DNA of 28,993 bases from the NCBI GenBank assembly GCA_000434115.1, contig FR893995.1:1-28993 (forward strand), written 5' to 3'. The notes under the pieces were generated by a model. It ran no database searches, was not told the DNA's origin, and saw only the letters and a list, made by a program, of their open reading frames with translations. This DNA is from Roseburia sp. CAG:309 (GTDB lineage Bacteria > Bacillota > Clostridia > Lachnospirales > Lachnospiraceae). The translations under genes were made by a program, and so were the position numbers. Of the stretch, positions 22,163 to 28,993 are shown in pieces (within the stretch, counting starts at the first letter, position 1; each line of letters begins with the position of its first letter).

Positions 22163-23614
22163 TTATGCTTCTATGTCACCACGCGCCTGCTCGTAACTGT
22201 AAGCCGCGCGGATAATCGTCTTTTCTTTGAAACAATCTCCGATCATCTGTACGCCGATCGGAAGCCCTTTGTCGTCCTTTCCGCAAGGAAGGCAGATTCC
22301 CGGAAGGCCGGCAAGATTGACAGAAATTGTATATATGTCGCCAAGATACATTTTGATCGGATCGCTGAGGCTCTTTCCAATCTCCGGTGCTGTCGTCGGA
22401 GCTGCCGGTGCAAGGATCACATCGTATTTGGCAAAGGCATCATCAAATGCCTTTTTGATCAATGCTTTCGTACGCAGCGCTTTCAAATAATACGCATCAT
22501 AATATCCACTGCTCAGAACAAAGGAACCAAGCATGATTCGACGTTTTACTTCCGGGCCAAATCCTTCGGAACGCGTCTTTTTATACATATTATGAAGCCC
22601 TTCGTACTCTTTCGTACGATATCCGTATTTGACACCGTCAAAACGTGACAAGTTCGAACTTGCTTCCGCTGACGCAATGACATAATACGCCGGAATCGCA
22701 TATTCTACAAGGCTCAGATCAAATTCTTCCACGACCGCACCTTTTTCTTTCAGCACATCCGCAGCCTTCAATACGGCTGCTTTGACCTGTGGATCAAGTC
22801 CTTCGCCAAAATAGTCTCTCGGAATACCGATCTTCATGCCTTTGACATCATCGACAAGTGCCGATGTGAAATCAAGGTCATCGCGTCGGATCGAGGTGCT
22901 ATCTTTCTTATCATAGGAGGAAATAGCTTCCAAAATAGCCGCACAGTCTGTCACATCTTTTGCCACCGGTCCAATCTGGTCAAGAGAAGATCCGTACGCG
23001 ATCAAACCATAACGGGAAACCGTTCCATACGTCGGTTTCAATCCGGTCACACCGCAAAAAGAACTTGGCTGGCGGATTGATCCACCGGTATCGGAACCAA
23101 GTGCATACGAACATTCTCCTGCCGCTACCGCTACACAGGAACCGCCCGAAGAACCGCCCGGTACGTGGTTTGTATTGTGTGGGTTTCTCGTAATTCCGTA
23201 TGCGGATGTCTCCGTCGTACTTCCCATCGCAAATTCATCCATATTGGTCTTTCCGATGATAACAGCCCCCGCCTTTTCGAGGTTAGCTACCGCCTCTGCA
23301 GTATAAGTCGGCTTGAAATTGGCAAGAATTTTCGAACTACAGGTTGTCAGTACGCCTTTGGTACACATGTTGTCTTTGATGGCAACCGGAACTCCGGCAA
23401 GCGGTCCTGTCAATTCGCCGGCATCGATCTGCTTCTGTACTTCTTCCGCGCGAGCAAAAATGTCAGTTTCTTCCAATACCGTCACATAACTGTTTAAGGT
23501 TTCTTCTGATTTCTTTATCTGGTCTAAGGCAGCCTGCGCTGCTTCTTTTACCGTCACTTCTCCGGCTTTGATCTTCTTTCCAAGAGCGACGGCAGTATAT
23601 TTCATCAAATCCAT
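22163..23614 (-). CDS. gatA: Asp/Glu-tRNA amidotransferase subunit A
   Basis: 483 residues. This is the glutaminase of the amidase-signature family that supplies ammonia through a channel to GatB. The catalytic Lys is in PVAIKDNMCTKG; the Gly/Ser-rich signature GGSSGGSCVAVAAGEC and the following SDTGGSIRQPSSFCG provide the cis-Ser and nucleophile Ser. Full family length. Eleven bases separate it from gatC. All expected motifs are intact, so the complex should be active. Confidence 0.97.
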   Translation of the reverse strand: MDLMKYTAVALGKKIKAGEVTVKEAAQAALDQIKKSEETLNSYVTVLEETDIFARAEEVQKQIDAGELTGPLAGVPVAIKDNMCTKGVLTTCSSKILANFKPTYTAEAVANLEKAGAVIIGKTNMDEFAMGSTTETSAYGITRNPHNTNHVPGGSSGGSCVAVAAGECSYALGSDTGGSIRQPSSFCGVTGLKPTYGTVSRYGLIAYGSSLDQIGPVAKDVTDCAAILEAISSYDKKDSTSIRRDDLDFTSALVDDVKGMKIGIPRDYFGEGLDPQVKAAVLKAADVLKEKGAVVEEFDLSLVEYAIPAYYVIASAEASSNLSRFDGVKYGYRTKEYEGLHNMYKKTRSEGFGPEVKRRIMLGSFVLSSGYYDAYYLKALRTKALIKKAFDDAFAKYDVILAPAAPTTAPEIGKSLSDPIKMYLGDIYTISVNLAGLPGICLPCGKDDKGLPIGVQMIGDCFKEKTIIRAAYSYEQARGDIEA

Positions 23615-23625
23615 AATTGCCCTCC

Positions 23626-23919
23626 TTATGCGAATGTCTTAGGCACCATGTAAGTACCGTCTTTTTTCTGCGGCGCATTCGCAAGCATTTCATCCCGGTC
23701 ATCGCCGTTGGTCACTACATCTTCGCGGAACACATTGTCCACCGGAAATACATGGGACATCGGCTCCACGCCGGTCGTGTCCAGTTCATTCAACTTATCA
23801 ATATAGTCGAGCATACTACCCATATCTTTTTTTGCCTGCTCTTTCTCTTCATCGGAAAGCTCTAATTTGGCAAGGATACCTACATACTCGATCGTTTCAT
23901 CCGAAATAATATTTGCCAT
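23626..23919 (-). CDS. gatC: Asp/Glu-tRNA amidotransferase subunit C
   Basis: 97 residues, normal for GatC, the small stabilising belt wrapped around GatA and GatB. Recognisable by IEYVGILAKLELSDEEKEQ, MLDYIDKLNELDTTGVEPM and FREDVV. It lies 19 nt after aspS and 11 nt before gatA, giving the order aspS-gatC-gatA-gatB. Confidence 0.96.
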   Translation of the reverse strand: MANIISDETIEYVGILAKLELSDEEKEQAKKDMGSMLDYIDKLNELDTTGVEPMSHVFPVDNVFREDVVTNGDDRDEMLANAPQKKDGTYMVPKTFA

Positions 23920-23938
23920 AATTTTCCTCCATTCTTCC

Positions 23939-25279
23939 TTACGGTTCCAGTCGGTTCAGATCACGTGGGAACAATGTTGTCTCGCGCACGTTGTCCTCGC
24001 CCAGAAGTTTCATTGTGATACGCTCCAGTCCGATCCCCAGACCTCCGTGTGGCGGCATACCGTGGCGGAATACCTGAAGATAATGTTCCATTCCCTCTTC
24101 GGTCATTCCTCTCGCCGCAATCTTTTCTTCGAGCATATCCAGATCGTGGATACGCTGTCCGCCGGTCGTCACTTCCAATCCGTCAAAGAGCAGGTCAAAG
24201 CTCAATGTAAATTTCGGATCTTCCGGATCATCCATCGCATAAAATGGACGTTTCTTGGAAGGATAGTGGGTGACAAATACAAAGTCTGCACCATATTCTT
24301 CTTTAAAATATTTTCCTATTAACATCTCTTCTTCCGGCTCCAGATCGTAAGGATTGCGAATCTTGCGATCGTATTTTTCCGACACGAGACGCTTTGCTTC
24401 ATCAAAATGAACCTGTGGGATCTCGTCTGTCTTTGGAAGTGTGACGCCGAGCATTTTCAGCTCTTTTGCGTATTCTTTTTCCAAAAGTTTCATTGTATAT
24501 TGTAAAAATCCGGTTTCCATCTCCATGATATCCTGGAAACTGTCGATATAACCCATCTCAAAATCGAGCGATGTGTATTCGTTCAAATGCCGTTTGGTAT
24601 TGTGTTTTTCTGCACGAAATACCGGCGCCGCCTCAAATACACGGTCAAACACACCGACCATCATCTGTTTATAAAACTGTGGACTCTGCTCAAGTACGGC
24701 AGGTCTGTGGAAATATTCCAATTTGAAAATATTAGCTCCGCCCTCGGCACCTTTTGCACCAATCTTCGGGGTATGAATTTCTGTAAATCCTTGTGAAAAT
24801 AAGTAATCGCGGAATCCTCTAACGATTCCTTCCTGAATCTTGAATTTTGCCCGCTCTCTGACATTTCGAAGTGAAATCGGACGAAGATTTAATTTTGTCT
24901 CGAGTGATGTGTTTAATTTCCATTTGCTGATCGGAATCGGCATCGGCTCCTTCGGTTCGGACAAAATGGTAACTTCTGTCAACCGAATCTCAAATCCGTT
25001 CGGTGCACGATCCTCCAATGCAACGACTCCGCTGACTTCGACTGTCGCTGCCTCTTTCAGGTCTTTCAGTTCCTTGTCTTTGACCGCACCGGTCTCAAAG
25101 ACGGTCTGCACCAGACCTTCCCGTTTTCTCAACACGATGAAAGCAACATCTCCCATATCACGTATGGTGTGAATTGCTCCGTTCATCCGAATCTCTTTTC
25201 CTGCCAGACTGTCTAACTGCGCCAGGACATCCGAGATCTCCATTACTTGCTTTTCTGTGCTTCCTGTTACAAATTTCAT
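23939..25279 (-). CDS. aspS: Non-discriminating, archaeal-type aspartyl-tRNA synthetase
   Basis: 446 residues from the ATG at 25279, which has AGGAGG in front; an in-frame ATG at 25318 lacks this. The protein is the compact archaeal/AspRS2 type without the bacterial GAD insertion. OB-fold anticodon domain 1-130, then class II core with motif 2 FRAEKHNTKRHLNE and motif 3 HGGLGIGLERI. In the anticodon domain His37 (GAIHTIRD) and Pro93 (RAPNGFEI) occupy the positions that are Trp and Lys in Asp-specific archaeal enzymes. His/Pro marks enzymes that also charge tRNA(Asn) with Asp. Together with gatCAB this makes Asn-tRNA by the indirect route. Confidence 0.95.
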   Translation of the reverse strand: MKFVTGSTEKQVMEISDVLAQLDSLAGKEIRMNGAIHTIRDMGDVAFIVLRKREGLVQTVFETGAVKDKELKDLKEAATVEVSGVVALEDRAPNGFEIRLTEVTILSEPKEPMPIPISKWKLNTSLETKLNLRPISLRNVRERAKFKIQEGIVRGFRDYLFSQGFTEIHTPKIGAKGAEGGANIFKLEYFHRPAVLEQSPQFYKQMMVGVFDRVFEAAPVFRAEKHNTKRHLNEYTSLDFEMGYIDSFQDIMEMETGFLQYTMKLLEKEYAKELKMLGVTLPKTDEIPQVHFDEAKRLVSEKYDRKIRNPYDLEPEEEMLIGKYFKEEYGADFVFVTHYPSKKRPFYAMDDPEDPKFTLSFDLLFDGLEVTTGGQRIHDLDMLEEKIAARGMTEEGMEHYLQVFRHGMPPHGGLGIGLERITMKLLGEDNVRETTLFPRDLNRLEP

Positions 25280-25423
25280 GAGTACCTCCTTCTGTAGATG
25301 CCAATGTTCCAAATCCAAAAGACAATGCGCCTGTATGCGGTGTCTTTTTTGGTGGCTCTACGAAACAAATTTTTGTTCTGCTCCGGCTCTGAAACTTGTT
25401 TTCAGCATTATATTTTCTATACT

Positions 25424-25693
25424 AAAAACCCGCCTCAGCAAAGCCTGAAGCTTCGCCGGGACGGGTATCAATGTTCTCATTTCTTACCCGCGGTACCACC
25501 CGCGTTGAAAATTCATGGAATTTTCCTCTTTTCTGACAGATAACGGTGCGACCCGTGCAAGCCTACTCTAGTTCAGCCTACCTGCTCCGGAATGTTCTCC
25601 TGCTTACCGCTTCCGTGAGTGCGCTCTCAGTCGGTGACGCCTCTTCCTGTCGTAAGGTCACTGCATAAGCAATCGTTTCCTTCTTTGCCTTTG
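25424..25693 (-). promoter_or_regulatory. T-box leader of aspS-gatCAB with GAAC specifier
   Basis: On the minus strand the T-box core GGGTGGTACCGCGGG (inside 25487-25504) is followed by a terminator with ACCCGTC (25466-25460) pairing GGCGGGT and a T5 tail (25434-25424). Stem I base: GGAA (25680-25677) pairs UUCC (25592-25589), and TTGCTTA (25672-25666) pairs TAAGCAG (25606-25600). The internal loop between them is ACGA opposite GAGAACA. The latter holds AAC (Asn) overlapping GAA (Glu) at 25597-25594. Uncharged tRNA binding to this loop and to UGGU would allow readthrough into aspS. The leader after the terminator is about 145 nt. Confidence 0.92.
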
Positions 25694-25699
25694 TCTGTC

Positions 25700-25728
25700 A
25701 TTCTAGCACACTTTTTTTTCGTTGGCAA
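25700..25728 (-). promoter_or_regulatory. Promoter of the T-box/aspS-gatCAB transcript
   Basis: On the minus strand TTGCCA (25728-25723), 17 nt with an A8 run, TAGAAT (25705-25700). Start would be near 25693, just upstream of T-box stem I. Confidence 0.7.
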
Positions 25729-25737
25729 GAAAAAAAA

Positions 25738-27186
25738 CTAATTTTTTTCCATTTTTTCTTTTTCCGCCAATAATTTCTCATGCATAATATCCCCGTAACC
25801 ACTATACATATCCAAATATTCATACGTACTGATCAGGCACTCGGCTTTCTCCAGACGATTCTTCCACAAATGATCAATGAATGCTCCCATTTTATCCACA
25901 TCCTCCTGCGTCACCACATCCGGATCATAGATCATACTGTCTCCGTCGATTCTTTTTTATCTCCGTCGACTGTATAATACTGCTCCCATTTGGTCTGATC
26001 CCATACACTTGGCGACGCACTCCAAATCCTTTTCTCCGTCTTACCCTGAACACAATCGAACCAAATAACCGGTTCATTTTCTTTTTTATAAATCGCACTG
26101 GTATCATATACAAGAACCGTTTGCTCCGTCTTTTTCCGATCACGGACAATATCGATACCAAACTGACTCTCAACATTAACACCGCCGTCTACCAGCCGCA
26201 CGCGAAATACCGAATCGGATTCATACGAATCGGTTTCTATTTTCTTTCTATTTTTACTCGTATTATTCCAGAATATTACGCTGTCTGCAACATCAAAATT
26301 CCAGAAAAACTGCTTCGCAAATTCGGTGTCATAGTCTTTGTAGTTCTTGTCCATTTTCTGCGCAATTTCGTTCGAAGTCCACTTTCCATCATTCCATTCG
26401 AATCCGGTCAAACTATGGTGTGTATCCACATACACTTTTCCCTCATTCACATGAATCCACTCGCCGCTGCTCGAACACGAAACAGCATAACCAGCAAAAT
26501 CATAACCGTCGATGAAATCATTGTTTGTTTACTCTTCTTACTGTTGTCATTTTGCTGCTGTGTTGGTACAATATTTGTATTTAAGTTTGGCTGCTGTTCA
26601 GGCACTGCACTTGTAATTGGTGTGGGTTGTTGTGTTGACACAGCAGTTGGCTGTGGCAATGACGTTGGAGCCGGACTTTCTGTAGCCTGTCCGTTTGGAT
26701 CTATCGGCATGTTTCCTTCTTTTCCTGTATTGTATACTGTACTTGCGGATTCCAGGTTAATATAAAGTCTTCCACTTTGTAATTCGATATCTTCCGTCAT
26801 ATTCGGGTAATCAAATACTGCTGCATTCTGATAACTCGACAACATTATAAGGCCATTTATTCCTTGTGCCCTTTCCAACAACTGAACATATATTTTAGAT
26901 TTATTATTTCGTCCATATGAGCAGGAAGAAATGACATAATCCCTGCCACCATAGGAACAAATCACTGCTCCCTGTGCCTGTGGCGGCAATTCCAGCTCTT
27001 CCGGCTGGAGCACGTTCTCGCCTCCATACAGGTTTACGTTACTGATGTCAGCAAATTTTTCAATGTCATCTTTTTGGTATTTAACTTTGGTTTTTTCACT
27101 TTGGCATCCGCCGGCAAAACTACTGAAGTAATACAAAGGGCTGCCGCCATGACCAATGCCACTGTTTTTTCTGTCGTTTTCTTCAT
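25738..27186 (-). pseudogene. Secreted protein gene broken by three single-base losses
   Basis: Four consecutive frames read as one gene. Frame 1 (ATG 27186) encodes a signal peptide, MKKTTEKTVALVMAAALC then VVLPADA, but stops at 27034. The next frame continues from the A6 run at 27096-27091 to the P/T/Q-rich linker. The third continues from the A-rich stretch near 26530-26521 (IDGYDFAGYAVSCSSSGEWI) to 25932. The last (25935-25738) carries the C terminus. Adding one A at each site restores a single protein of about 483 residues: signal peptide, N-terminal domain to about 180, linker, and a C-terminal domain of about 240. The third site lies between two CTCCGTCGA copies 20 bp apart, which become an in-frame 21-bp repeat (DGDKKRIDGD) when the A is added. 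Family not recognised. Confidence 0.75.
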
Positions 27187-27213
27187 ATGAAACCGCTTCT
27201 TTCAAGATAAATA

Positions 27214-27273
27214 GAAAAAATCCTCTCATTCCGCTATCATATAATACTATACTTATAGTAACAGAACGAGAGG
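27214..27273 (-). terminator. Terminator after the PilZ gene
   Basis: On the minus strand CCTCTCGTTC (27273-27264) pairs GAATGAGAGG (27231-27222) with one G-U, followed by ATTTTTTCTATTT. An inner perfect hairpin, ACTATA-AG-TATAGT, lies in the loop. It closes the pyrophosphatase-PilZ transcript and separates it from the broken gene downstream. Confidence 0.8.
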
Positions 27274-27298
27274 TATAATTTAACTAATACTCTATTAA

Positions 27299-27649
27299 TT
27301 AATTATAAATATTTAGGCTTGCAGCATAATCATTAAACAGATAATCCATAATGGATGCTGTTCCAACAATTTCACAGCCATAGATATGTTCGTCGCCATC
27401 CTGCTGCTGGCGGATGATACGTACCACGCAATTTAATGTTCCCTGCTCTCCCAGCACCAGTTTCGCATTAAAATAGTAGCCGATCGGCAGTACATTTTTG
27501 GTACGGAATCCGATTCCTGCTTTGGATACATCAAACACCTCGATTGGTGCATTGATATTTTCCACTTTTACATTATCCTGTTTGAAAAGACTGCTGATCT
27601 CCAATTTTAATTCAATTGGCCAGCGCTTTTCTCTTCTCATTTCGATCAT
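27299..27649 (-). CDS. PilZ-domain cyclic-di-GMP-binding protein
   Basis: 116 residues forming one PilZ domain. The N-terminal RREKR and the DVSKAGIGFR motif (D/N-x-S-x-x-G) are the cyclic-di-GMP contacts, and strands such as YFNAKLVLG and LNCVVRIIRQQ complete the barrel. No other domain is present, so it must act by binding a partner. GAAGGAG precedes the ATG. It follows the pyrophosphatase gene by 15 nt, so the two are co-transcribed. Confidence 0.88.
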   Translation of the reverse strand: MIEMRREKRWPIELKLEISSLFKQDNVKVENINAPIEVFDVSKAGIGFRTKNVLPIGYYFNAKLVLGEQGTLNCVVRIIRQQQDGDEHIYGCEIVGTASIMDYLFNDYAASLNIYN

Positions 27650-27664
27650 AAGAATGCTCCTTCA

Positions 27665-28993
27665 TTACTGTTGTAAAATAGATACGAGACTCGGGATCAA
27701 TTGTTTCTTCCTTGATACCAGTCCCTTTAATATAATGCGCTTCATGTCGCCGGAAAGCTGAAAAGCCTCCTTGACAACATCTTTGGACTTTTCACCAAAG
27801 CACAAAAGTTCCGTACTCTCTTTGACAATATTTGTAAGCATCACAAATGCCATCGATACGCCAAGCCCCTCAAACACTTCCTCCAGATAAGGCACTATTT
27901 TCTCCTTAATTTCCTGAAGCTCAATGCTGTTCATCGAATTGATCTGGCTTACGATAAATTCAATATCGCCCACTTCAAATCGTTTGAGATCCTGATTGAA
28001 AATTTCTTTCGGCTCTTTGGAACTCAGATCACTTCCCGCGCCAAACATATCTACTGCAAATTCCTCAATCTCGACTCCGCAGATCTCTGACAGATCTTCT
28101 GCTGCCTTCTGATCCACCGGCGTACAGGTCGGCGAACGAAACATCAGCGTATCGGAAATGATCGCCGCCATCAAAAGTCCGGCGATATTTTTCGGAATTT
28201 CAATCCCATGCTCCTGATACATCTGATAAATGATCGTCGCCGTACAGCCAAGCGGCTGATTGCGGAAAAGGACCGGTTCCAGCGTCTCCAATGTACCAAT
28301 CCGATGGTGGTCAATAATTTCCAATATATGGGCAAATTCAATGCCATCCACAGTCTGCGAAACCTCGTTATGATCGACCAGGATCAATTGCTTTTTGCGA
28401 AGATTCAACAGATTTCGGCGGGAAATCATGCCAACATAGCGGTCATTTTCATCCAAAATCGGAAAATCACGGTGCCGCTTTTTACCCATAACACCTTTGA
28501 TATCTTCCGTCTTATCCGCAAGATGAAACGTCGTCAGATCATTTCTCTTCATGAAATATTCAATCGGCATACTCTGATTGATCATACGCGCCGCCGTAAA
28601 GGTATCGTATGGGGTAACAATGATATTGCAGTCGTGCTCCTGCGCCATTTTCTGGATTGTCCGCGACACTTTCGCATCCATGCATACAATGATACAGTCC
28701 GCCCCCATCTCGATCGCACACAACTGTGATTCATAGCGGTTTCCTAAAATTACCATATCTCCTTCATGGATATAATCTTCCATGACATCCGGATTTGCCG
28801 CTGCGATAATTACCTCACCTTTTTCATACGTTGCTTCTTCATCGCCCACGACCATTGTCGCCTCCAGCGTCTCCAATATATTTTTATAGGAAGTACCTGC
28901 CGTAGACAGGATACAGTTGTCATACACGTCCATGTACGCTGTCGCAATATCTCCAATCGTAATCAAGCCAAGCAGTTCATCCTTCTCCGATGT
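27665..28993 (-). CDS. Family II inorganic pyrophosphatase with CBS/DRTGG insert (5' end outside window)
   Basis: The frame stays open to the right edge (upstream residues read TSEKDELLGL), so the N terminus with the first metal motifs is missing. Visible in order: the end of a first CBS domain, a DRTGG domain, a second CBS (HRDFPILDENDRYVGMISRR), then the DHH catalytic part with LVDHNE and IDHHRIG, AAIISDTLMFRSPTCTPVD, and the DHHA2 domain ending with SRKKQLIP, the substrate-binding motif. This is the CBS-regulated Mn-dependent pyrophosphatase known from Clostridia, which responds to adenine nucleotides and diadenosine polyphosphates. It is first in a transcript with the PilZ gene. Confidence 0.95.
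   Translation of the reverse strand, partial: TSEKDELLGLITIGDIATAYMDVYDNCILSTAGTSYKNILETLEATMVVGDEEATYEKGEVIIAAANPDVMEDYIHEGDMVILGNRYESQLCAIEMGADCIIVCMDAKVSRTIQKMAQEHDCNIIVTPYDTFTAARMINQSMPIEYFMKRNDLTTFHLADKTEDIKGVMGKKRHRDFPILDENDRYVGMISRRNLLNLRKKQLILVDHNEVSQTVDGIEFAHILEIIDHHRIGTLETLEPVLFRNQPLGCTATIIYQMYQEHGIEIPKNIAGLLMAAIISDTLMFRSPTCTPVDQKAAEDLSEICGVEIEEFAVDMFGAGSDLSSKEPKEIFNQDLKRFEVGDIEFIVSQINSMNSIELQEIKEKIVPYLEEVFEGLGVSMAFVMLTNIVKESTELLCFGEKSKDVVKEAFQLSGDMKRIILKGLVSRKKQLIPSLVSILQQ

Noticed and set aside
25730..25752. A7-TTAG-T7 hairpin at the end of the broken gene as a terminator
   Set aside because: The stem is almost only A-T and overlaps the stop codon; too weak to call, though it may help separate the transcripts.
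26447..26520. Hydrophobic tail MISSTVMILLVMLFRVRAA as a membrane anchor of the protein encoded at 27034-26447
   Set aside because: The alternative frame over the same bases joins smoothly to the downstream domain, so the hydrophobic tail is better explained as out-of-frame reading after a lost base.
1..28993. CRISPR array, tRNA/rRNA genes, insertion sequences, phage attachment sites
   Set aside because: I saw no spacer-repeat pattern, no tRNA-like cloverleaf, no transposase and no integrase in any frame.

Overview
The window looks like a chromosomal segment of a low-to-mid GC Clostridia, most likely a Lachnospiraceae-type gut bacterium. This rests on a T-box-controlled non-discriminating AspRS/GatCAB operon, PadR and LytTR/GHKL regulators, a giant beta-helix/MBG surface protein, strong consensus sigma-A promoters and AGGAGG ribosome sites. 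No tool was run, so family names come from motifs read by eye.

Layout. 1-399: an unidentified structured RNA with its own promoter and terminator (minus). 400-2227: a divergent pair, a YugP-type zinc metallopeptidase and a Na+/Ca2+ exchanger. 2274-3206: two truncated genes meeting tail to tail, the C-terminal scrap of an HD-GYP protein and the 3' part of a propeller-like protein. 3239-9642: a minus-strand operon of two ABC systems (two FtsX-type permeases with a LolD/MacB-type ATPase; an ABC-2 ATPase and permease; a large membrane protein with an M1-peptidase-like outer domain; a 55-residue membrane microprotein). Facing it is a PadR regulator with a small membrane protein and a small secreted protein (9823-11065). 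A stand-alone HD hydrolase of the RelA/SpoT type follows.

11928-20465 reads as one module: a 1929-residue secreted protein, a stand-alone receiver-like protein that has lost its phosphorylation Asp, and, divergently, an Agr-like LytTR response regulator and GHKL kinase. A 20-bp-period direct repeat in the shared promoter region is a candidate LytTR operator. I infer that the two-component system controls the surface protein and that the pseudo-receiver modulates it.

20719-25728 is the aspS-gatC-gatA-gatB operon behind a T-box leader. The AspRS carries the His/Pro pair of non-discriminating enzymes, and the leader's proposed specifier loop reads GAAC, overlapping Glu (GAA) and Asn (AAC) codons. 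These are the two tRNAs GatCAB can serve. Downstream (25738-27186) is a secreted-protein gene broken by three single-base losses, two in A6 runs and one in an A-rich stretch. The window closes with a PilZ protein and the C-terminal 442 codons of a CBS/DRTGG-containing family II pyrophosphatase that runs off the right edge.
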